Shown here one piece after another: positions 1-5,068 of a stretch of DNA of 5,068 nucleotides. Made by a program: the position numbers and the translations under genes. The DNA is taken from NCBI GenBank assembly GCA_020848315.1, contig JADLAH010000053.1, positions 1 to 5,068 of the forward strand, written 5' to 3'. The notes under the pieces are model-generated. The model worked only from the letters and a program-made list of their open reading frames with translations, ran no database searches and was not told the origin of the DNA. Each line of letters starts with the position of its first letter. The stretch's first letter is position 1. Source of the DNA: Chitinophagales bacterium (GTDB lineage: Bacteria; Bacteroidota; Bacteroidia; Chitinophagales; JADIYW01).

Positions 1-2755
1 CCATTATCGTTGCAGTTGCCTTATCAGAAGCACTCCACTGTGTCAGCAACACTTCGCGGGCACCTGCATAGCGGAATGCCCAGGCAAAGTTCAGCAGGCC
101 TTCTCCCGACTGCCACTGGCCGAAGTTGCCTTTGCAGGCAGCCAGCGACACCAGCTGCGCCGACGTTTGAAGATGTTTGATATCGCCGATATCCAACGGG
201 GCAGTTCCGGGCTGCATCAATAGTCTGGAATGCATCGGCGAAATACTGTCTATCTCGATATGTGTGGCAATATGCAGCCATTTGGCACTTTTTGCGGCCA
301 GTACCAGCTGCTGCGCGGTGGCATCATTTCCTGCATAGCGTGTATATCCGGTAAATTGGCCCAATGCTTTGTTCTCTTTCTCCGCAGATAATGGCGGATA
401 GTCGGAACGGGAAAAATCCGGGAAAAATCCCGCTATCTTTTCCGTAACAGGAGGCGGTGCCGCATGAAAATAGGTAGCGGCTGAAAGTGCAGAAGAAACC
501 GAATGTTCATATATCAGGTATCGGCCTTTTACAGGCAGCGCGTCAAATGCCAATTGATGCAACATTCCGTCGGGTGAGATAATCAGTTTTTGCGGCAACG
601 ATTCCGGCAGCAGCAGCGCAGCAAGCTGACTGCCATATTGTTTTTCCGGTGTTTTGTTTTCTATCGCTTCCCGCCATTGCCGCACCAGACTGTCTGTATG
701 TTTTTTCTTTCCGGTTGGAGAGAATTTATATGACTTGGGAGTGATAACAATCCTGTAATAACTGTCTCCATCCGTAAAATAACTGATATATACGGATGCT
801 TTTGTCAGGCCTTGCTGCACTTGTTTCAACGACAACGGTTCTACCTGATAAATTCTTCCGTAAACTTCAGGATATGTGGAATAAATATCCTTTGTCAGGG
901 TCTCATATTTCGACTGATACCAGACGAGCGAATCCCGGATGTATGGTTCGGCCTCTTCCTCATTTTCATTGCGCATCATAAAGTAATTCCAGCGGCTGAC
1001 AAGCTGTTCCATTTGTTGCCGGACTTTTTCAGGCAGCAACTGATAGGCCTGTCTGGTATCCATCCTGTAACGCAACAGATTCGCCTTATTATTTTCAGAA
1101 AACAACCATACATGTTCCATGAAATACTGATCTCTCTGTGAATAATATTTCGACAGCAGCCGGATGCCCATTTCATTCAGCGCGGTCATTTTTTCAGCAT
1201 AATACAGGCGACTGCCGGATGAAAAATAAGTCTGCCGGATTTGCGCTGCTTCCTGCAGTGTTTCTTTTATCAGAGCAACGTCCTGCTGCAGAAATTTTAT
1301 CGGCCGCACACCATCAGCATATTGCTGCTCATAGCATCTCAGCAACTGCCACTGACATTCCCAATGATCATATGCATACACAATTTGCTCCGACCTTATG
1401 GTGCGCTGCAATGCCTGTTCCGCAAAGCGAATGGCCTCGGCAACATGTCCGTTTTTCAGATGCACTTCGGAAATCCGCAACAATGCATCTATCGAATACA
1501 CATTGCGTTGTCCGTAAAATGCTTCGTATAAATTATTTGCCTGGCGGAAATATGCTGCCGCATCCGCACCTGTAGCCATTGCGATATCTCCGAGTTGCAT
1601 GTATACATCTGCCAGATAATCATCCGGATCTTCCCGGTGAATCTGCACCAACTCCTCTAACAATACGCGTGCCTTCCCATATCGTTGCTGTTCCACCTGC
1701 ACACGTGCCCATTCTACTATAGATTGCAGATACAACTGATGACTTTTGCCAAAAAAACGCAAGGCCATATCCACTGAATTTTGCAAAGCCTGTTCCGCTT
1801 TCGCCCATTCTTTCTGATAATAATATACTTTCCCGGTATTGAGGTAGCTGTAAATCAAATCGGGCGTTTCTTCACCCAACAACAGCAGTATGTCCCTTTC
1901 TTTCAACAGATATAACAACGCTTTTTCCAGATCATCTTTCAGCAAACAGACACTTCCGAGTGCACCATATACTTCAGCTGTTTTCGCATGATGCGGTCCA
2001 AGTTTTTGCAAATAAATACGCAATGCTTCCAGAAAACGTTGTTCTGCAGCATAATAATCTCCTTCGCGATTGGCCAGCAATCCAAGATTATAATTGACCT
2101 GTGCCACACGGGTATGCGACTTTCCAAGTGAAGGAAGCCCTATCTGCAGTGCAGCTTTGTAGTAATATTGTGCGGAATCAAACTGAGTACCGGACAGATA
2201 GCAGCTGCCGATTCCATTGAAGGCTCTCATCTGCAGCAAAGTATCCGGCGCTGTCGCGGCGACCTGACGGTACAATGCAATACTCGCCGGCCAGTGCTCT
2301 TTTCTGCGGAGTATATCGCCGAGCGCCAGTTGTGCTTCGGCCTTCAGCCACGCATCTTTCGTTTCTTCCGCGATGTCATCCAGTATTTCCATGCTCCTGC
2401 CGTAAACTCCTTTTTCAATCAGATACTTCGCTTCCACGAGCTGCAGTCTCGGAGATATTTTGTTTTGTATGGCTGCAAAGCGGCGCCCCTGATTCAATAC
2501 AATATTCAACTGCGGATAAGCTTTCAGCCGGAACAGACACTCCGCGGTGTAATACAGATTTTCTTCTAGCATTCCTGCATCCGGCTGAATAGCATCGTTA
2601 GTCAATCGCTGGATAAAAAAACGAAGAATTGACAACGTATTTTCCTCCCGCTCCAGGGTGGTTTTCACCTCATTTGGATGTATAACTGAAACATCAGCCT
2701 TTGCGTACCATACACCCAAGACACCATACACGAATATGAAAGCCAGTTTTTTCAA
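1..2755 (-). CDS. Exported TPR-CHAT domain protein (caspase-like peptidase), C-terminus cut by window edge
   Basis: Read on the minus strand, one frame stays open for 918 codons and leaves the window without a stop. With the TTG at 2755-2753 as start, the protein opens with a textbook signal peptide: basic MKK, a hydrophobic core (LAFIFVYGVLGVWY) and an AKA cleavage site near residue 20. Upstream in this frame I find no ATG, and any further extension would bury the signal. Residues about 139-452 hold roughly eight TPR-like helical pairs, e.g. 217-250, 259-291, 300-333 and 422-452, with kinesin-light-chain-style GKSH/GPHH linkers. A helical segment with SENNKANLL (553-561) leads into the CHAT domain from about 650: IISPDG (725-730), LHIATH with His832, LAAC with Cys874, GEG (884-886), and the AWAFRYAGAREVLLTQW block (891-907). 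His832 and Cys874 match the family's catalytic dyad, so peptidase activity is plausible; the substrate is unknown. Typical CHAT domains would end a few dozen residues beyond the edge. Export to the periplasm or cell envelope is inferred from the signal peptide. The family call is strong, the TTG start is moderate. Confidence 0.9.
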   Translation of the reverse strand, partial: MKKLAFIFVYGVLGVWYAKADVSVIHPNEVKTTLEREENTLSILRFFIQRLTNDAIQPDAGMLEENLYYTAECLFRLKAYPQLNIVLNQGRRFAAIQNKISPRLQLVEAKYLIEKGVYGRSMEILDDIAEETKDAWLKAEAQLALGDILRRKEHWPASIALYRQVAATAPDTLLQMRAFNGIGSCYLSGTQFDSAQYYYKAALQIGLPSLGKSHTRVAQVNYNLGLLANREGDYYAAEQRFLEALRIYLQKLGPHHAKTAEVYGALGSVCLLKDDLEKALLYLLKERDILLLLGEETPDLIYSYLNTGKVYYYQKEWAKAEQALQNSVDMALRFFGKSHQLYLQSIVEWARVQVEQQRYGKARVLLEELVQIHREDPDDYLADVYMQLGDIAMATGADAAAYFRQANNLYEAFYGQRNVYSIDALLRISEVHLKNGHVAEAIRFAEQALQRTIRSEQIVYAYDHWECQWQLLRCYEQQYADGVRPIKFLQQDVALIKETLQEAAQIRQTYFSSGSRLYYAEKMTALNEMGIRLLSKYYSQRDQYFMEHVWLFSENNKANLLRYRMDTRQAYQLLPEKVRQQMEQLVSRWNYFMMRNENEEEAEPYIRDSLVWYQSKYETLTKDIYSTYPEVYGRIYQVEPLSLKQVQQGLTKASVYISYFTDGDSYYRIVITPKSYKFSPTGKKKHTDSLVRQWREAIENKTPEKQYGSQLAALLLPESLPQKLIISPDGMLHQLAFDALPVKGRYLIYEHSVSSALSAATYFHAAPPPVTEKIAGFFPDFSRSDYPPLSAEKENKALGQFTGYTRYAGNDATAQQLVLAAKSAKWLHIATHIEIDSISPMHSRLLMQPGTAPLDIGDIKHLQTSAQLVSLAACKGNFGQWQSGEGLLNFAWAFRYAGAREVLLTQWSASDKATATIM
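409..430. repeat. Two perfect tandem copies of an 11-bp unit inside the CHAT gene
   Basis: The unit GGGAAAAATCC occurs at 409-419 and again at 420-430 with no spacer, flanked by a matching C on each side. It lies in the CHAT gene and encodes part of the FFPDFSR stretch (residues about 776-783), a probable loop between the core strands and the catalytic His. Eleven is not a multiple of three, so the two copies are read in different frames, and loss or gain of one copy would shift the frame before His832. With only two copies this may be chance. Confidence 0.6.
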
Positions 2756-2832
2756 TGATTTTTGTTCTATCAGTATAAATTTAATAACACGCGAGACATA
2801 AAATATAGTCGCAGGTTGATTATTTTTGAAAA
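2756..2832. promoter_or_regulatory. Divergent intergenic region between the CHAT gene and leuB
   Basis: These 77 AT-rich bases separate two genes transcribed away from each other, so promoters for both should lie here or slightly inside the opposite gene. TAAATTTA (2776-2783) is a perfect 8-bp palindrome and matches the Bacteroidota -7 consensus TAnnTTTG at seven of eight positions on either strand. TATTTTTG (2821-2828) matches that consensus fully on the plus strand but ends only four bases before the leuB ATG, so it would give an essentially leaderless transcript. I find no convincingly spaced -33 TTG/TTTG for either box. There is no clear Shine-Dalgarno motif ahead of either start, only A-rich sequence, which suits Bacteroidota. 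I see no T-box or leucine leader-peptide attenuator. The regulatory role is inferred from gene arrangement; the individual boxes are tentative. Confidence 0.45.
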
Positions 2833-3894
2833 ATGAAGAAGAAAATTGCCGTTTTGCCGGGCGATGGAATCGGTCCGGAAATTGTAGAGCAGGCTGTGAA
2901 AGCCCTGAAATCGATTGAAAAAAAATTCCAGCATGAATTTGAATTGGAATACGGACTGATTGGCGCCGCCGCCATCGACGCTACCGGAAATCCGTATCCG
3001 GAGGAAACCCATGCTTTGTGTACCGGCAGCGATGCCATTTTATTCGGCGCTATCGGCGACCCTAAATACGACAATGATCCATCCGCAAAAATCCGTCCGG
3101 AACAAGGCCTCCTCAAGATGAGAAGTGCACTCGGCCTGTATGCCAATATCCGTCCGGTGAAAAGCTACGATGCTTTGCTCGATGCATCTCCGCTGAAAAC
3201 GGAACGTGTGCAGGGCGTAGATTTTGTGGTAGTGCGCGAGTTGATTTCCGGGATTTATTTCGGGAAACCACGTGGCCGCAGCGAAGATCAGTCCATCGCC
3301 TACGACACCTGCGTATATACACGGGAAGAAATCCTTCGCATTACGGAAAAAGCTTTTCAGTTCGCGAAAAACAGAAAGAAAAAAGTGACGCTGTTAGATA
3401 AAGCAAATGTATTGGCGACCTCCCGTTTGTGGAGAGAAGTGGTGACAGAATATGCCAAAAACCATCCCGACATTGAACTGGAGTGCAACTACATCGACAG
3501 CGCGGCGATGGAAGTCATTACCAAACCCAAAAAATTCGATGTTATCCTGACGGAAAACCTGTTCGGCGATATTATCTCTGACGAAGCATCCGTAATTGCA
3601 GGCAGCCTCGGCATTCTGCCTTCCGCATCTATCGGCAGCACCATCGGATTATACGAACCTATTCACGGTTCCTACCCGCAGGCAGCCGGCAAAAACATTG
3701 CCAATCCGATGGCCACGATCCTGTCGGCCGCGATGTTGCTGGAGTACAGCTTCGGTATGCTGGAAGAAAGCAATGCCATCGTGCAGGCGGTGGACAGAGC
3801 CATGCAGGAAGGGTTTGTAACAGAGGACATCAACAACGGTCAGTATTCCACTTCCGCTGTAGGCGACAAAATTGCCGAGTTCATTCTCGCATAA
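2833..3894 (+). CDS. leuB: 3-isopropylmalate dehydrogenase
   Basis: LeuB oxidatively decarboxylates (2R,3S)-3-isopropylmalate to 2-oxoisocaproate with NAD+ and Mg2+/Mn2+, the third step of leucine synthesis, in the cytoplasm as a homodimer. The 353-residue length is normal for the family and the N-terminus MKKKIAVLPGDGIGPEI is canonical, fixing the ATG at 2833. Aligning by eye to the Thermus enzyme places the substrate arginines at Arg97, Arg107 and Arg135, the catalytic pair at Tyr142 and Lys190, and the metal-binding aspartates at Asp222, Asp246 and Asp250, all present. The signature NLFGDIISDEASVIAGSLG spans 242-260, and the nucleotide loop GLYEPIHGSYPQAAGKNIAN spans 272-291. In that loop Gln283 occupies the place of the Asp that usually contacts the adenosine ribose. 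The insertless R97-to-R135 spacing and the GIYFGKPRG segment favour IPMDH over isocitrate or tartrate dehydrogenase. No leuA, leuC or leuD is visible; the upstream neighbour is divergent, so leuB appears to head its own transcript, followed 10 bases later by a glycosyltransferase gene. Confidence 0.96.
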   Translation: MKKKIAVLPGDGIGPEIVEQAVKALKSIEKKFQHEFELEYGLIGAAAIDATGNPYPEETHALCTGSDAILFGAIGDPKYDNDPSAKIRPEQGLLKMRSALGLYANIRPVKSYDALLDASPLKTERVQGVDFVVVRELISGIYFGKPRGRSEDQSIAYDTCVYTREEILRITEKAFQFAKNRKKKVTLLDKANVLATSRLWREVVTEYAKNHPDIELECNYIDSAAMEVITKPKKFDVILTENLFGDIISDEASVIAGSLGILPSASIGSTIGLYEPIHGSYPQAAGKNIANPMATILSAAMLLEYSFGMLEESNAIVQAVDRAMQEGFVTEDINNGQYSTSAVGDKIAEFILA

Positions 3895-3904
3895 AACATA
3901 CGAT

Positions 3905-5038
3905 ATGAAAATCACGATTCTCGGTTCGGCGCATCCGCTACGCGGAGGTCTGGCAGCCTACAATGAGCGCCTCGCCAGAGAATTCATGTACGAGAAAGAT
4001 GAGGTGACGATTGAAACGTTTTCATTGCAATATCCCGAGTTTTTATTTCCAGGCACCACACAGTATTCCTCACTGCCAAAGCCTGCAGACCTGACCATTC
4101 ATGTAACGGTCAATTCCATCAATCCGTTTAACTGGATTAAAACAGGACTGAAAATAAAACGTCAGCGACCGGATATACTGGTGGTGAAATTCTGGCTGCC
4201 TTTCATGGCGCCTTGTCTCGGCACAATTTGCAGAATTGTCAGACGCAACCAACACACCCGTATCATTTCTATCCTGGACAATATCATTCCACACGAAAGA
4301 CGCATCGGCGATACATTTTTTACAAAATATTTCGTGAATAGTGTGGATGCCTTCATCGCGATGAGCGACAGCGTGTATAACGACCTGAGTGTATTCGACC
4401 AGACAAAGCCGCGACTGTTGAATCCGCACCCTTTGTTTGATAATTACGGCGAAGCCGTCGATAAAATTTCAGCTATCCAAAAATTAAATTTAGATACTTC
4501 TAAAAAATACCTGCTTTTTTTCGGATTAATCCGCGATTACAAAGGATTGGATATTGTACTGAAGGCGATGGCCACCGAACTGCTGCGCAACTCCGATATT
4601 CAACTGATTGTCGCAGGGGAATATTATTCCAACCGGGAAGAATACGAACAGCTTATCCGAGAATTAGCAATAAAAGACAAGGTAGAACTACACACGCGAT
4701 TTATTCCGGATGATGAGGTCTATCTGTATTTCTGCGCCGCGGATATGGTGGTGCAACCATACAAACATGCCACCCAAAGCGGCGTCACCCAAATCTGCTA
4801 TCATTTCAACAAACCCATGCTGGTGACCAATGTGGGCGGACTGCCGGAGATTGTGCCGGATAACAAAGTCGGTTTTGTGGTAGCGCCAGATGAGCAATCC
4901 GTAGCCAGTGCAATTCTTCGCTTTTATAACGAGGAAAAAGAGCAGGAATTTGTGCAAAATATTCAGGAAGAAAAGAAGAAATATTCCTGGAAAGTGATGG
5001 CGGAGAAAGTGAAACAGCTGGCGGCCAACGCGCTGTAA
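3905..5038 (+). CDS. Glycosyltransferase, GT4-like (GT-B fold)
   Basis: This is a 377-residue cytoplasmic or membrane-associated enzyme expected to transfer a sugar from a nucleotide-sugar donor to a lipid-linked or polysaccharide acceptor; donor and acceptor cannot be told from sequence. The N-terminal Rossmann half begins MKITILGSAHPLRGGLAAYN, with the glycine-rich loop at 11-20 and an NIIPHE motif at 126-131. The C-terminal half starts near 200 with YLLFFGLIRDYKGLDIVLKA, where Arg210 and Lys213 fit the donor-phosphate-binding positions of GT4 enzymes. It continues through LIVAGEYY (234-241), DMVVQPY (280-286) and NVGGLPEIV (309-317). The usual E-x7-E motif is not present: the equivalent stretch is ATQSGVTQICYHFNKP (289-304). 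I chose the ATG at 3905 because the protein then starts on the first beta strand. An in-frame ATG at 3872 would overlap the end of leuB and add a non-family extension of 11 residues. There is no signal peptide or obvious membrane span. The 10-base gap after leuB implies co-transcription. GT-B/GT4 membership is well supported, the specific role is not. Confidence 0.88.
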   Translation: MKITILGSAHPLRGGLAAYNERLAREFMYEKDEVTIETFSLQYPEFLFPGTTQYSSLPKPADLTIHVTVNSINPFNWIKTGLKIKRQRPDILVVKFWLPFMAPCLGTICRIVRRNQHTRIISILDNIIPHERRIGDTFFTKYFVNSVDAFIAMSDSVYNDLSVFDQTKPRLLNPHPLFDNYGEAVDKISAIQKLNLDTSKKYLLFFGLIRDYKGLDIVLKAMATELLRNSDIQLIVAGEYYSNREEYEQLIRELAIKDKVELHTRFIPDDEVYLYFCAADMVVQPYKHATQSGVTQICYHFNKPMLVTNVGGLPEIVPDNKVGFVVAPDEQSVASAILRFYNEEKEQEFVQNIQEEKKKYSWKVMAEKVKQLAANAL

Positions 5039-5068
5039 GTGCACTGGCGGTTATTTTTAATCTGTCAA

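Noticed and set aside
796..1575. Several plus-strand frames of 61-145 codons
   Set aside because: Antisense to the continuous CHAT gene frame; no family resemblance and mutually overlapping.
2168..2592. Overlapping plus-strand open frames of 133 and 105 codons
   Set aside because: They lie wholly antisense to the TPR-coding part of the CHAT gene, show no recognisable domain, and have Cys/Arg/Phe-rich composition typical of shadow frames.
1..2755. CHAT gene as the effector of a type III-E CRISPR or other known defence system
   Set aside because: No CRISPR array, gRAMP/Cas7-11, nucleotide cyclase, NTPase or gasdermin-like gene is visible, and the protein carries a signal peptide, which does not fit cytoplasmic Csx29.
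2770..3146. Minus-strand frames of 80 and 108 codons opposite the start of leuB
   Set aside because: They are reverse-strand shadows of a highly conserved leuB coding region; the 80-codon frame is not in frame with the CHAT signal peptide.
3872..3904. Longer glycosyltransferase start overlapping the leuB end
   Set aside because: The added 11 residues (MPSSFSHKTYD) precede the canonical first beta strand and derive from leuB sequence in another frame; the ATG at 3905 fits the family better.
5039..5068. Possible terminator after the glycosyltransferase
   Set aside because: The 30 remaining bases contain a short T run but no GC-rich inverted repeat before it, and the window ends too soon to judge.

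Overview
The window looks like a piece of a Bacteroidota chromosome, plausibly from the Chitinophagales/Sphingobacteriales/Cytophagales side. This is inferred from intermediate GC, A-rich translation-initiation regions without clear Shine-Dalgarno motifs, and the style of the three proteins: an exported TPR-CHAT protein, a Bacteroidota-like LeuB, and a GT4-like glycosyltransferase. No rRNA or other phylogenetic marker is present, so the assignment is moderate at best.

Layout. Positions 2755 down to 1 (minus strand) are one uninterrupted reading frame of 918 codons that runs off the left edge. It encodes a protein with a signal peptide, about eight TPR-like repeats and a C-terminal CHAT (caspase-like) domain with its His/Cys dyad intact; only the extreme C-terminus is outside the window. 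Its best start is a TTG. A 77-bp AT-rich divergent intergenic region (2756-2832) separates it from leuB (2833-3894, plus strand), a complete 3-isopropylmalate dehydrogenase. Ten bases after leuB comes a complete glycosyltransferase gene (3905-5038, plus strand). The last 30 bases (5039-5068) hold no gene or terminator that I can recognise.

How the genes relate. leuB and the glycosyltransferase are almost certainly co-transcribed because of the tight spacing, but no shared pathway is evident: one is leucine biosynthesis, the other probably surface or exopolysaccharide glycosylation. The CHAT gene is transcribed away from them and shares only the intergenic region. I see no mobile element, CRISPR array, tRNA or rRNA. 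The most unusual item is the exported TPR-CHAT protease-like protein. It is not accompanied in this window by recognisable defence partners, so calling it a defence system would go beyond the evidence.
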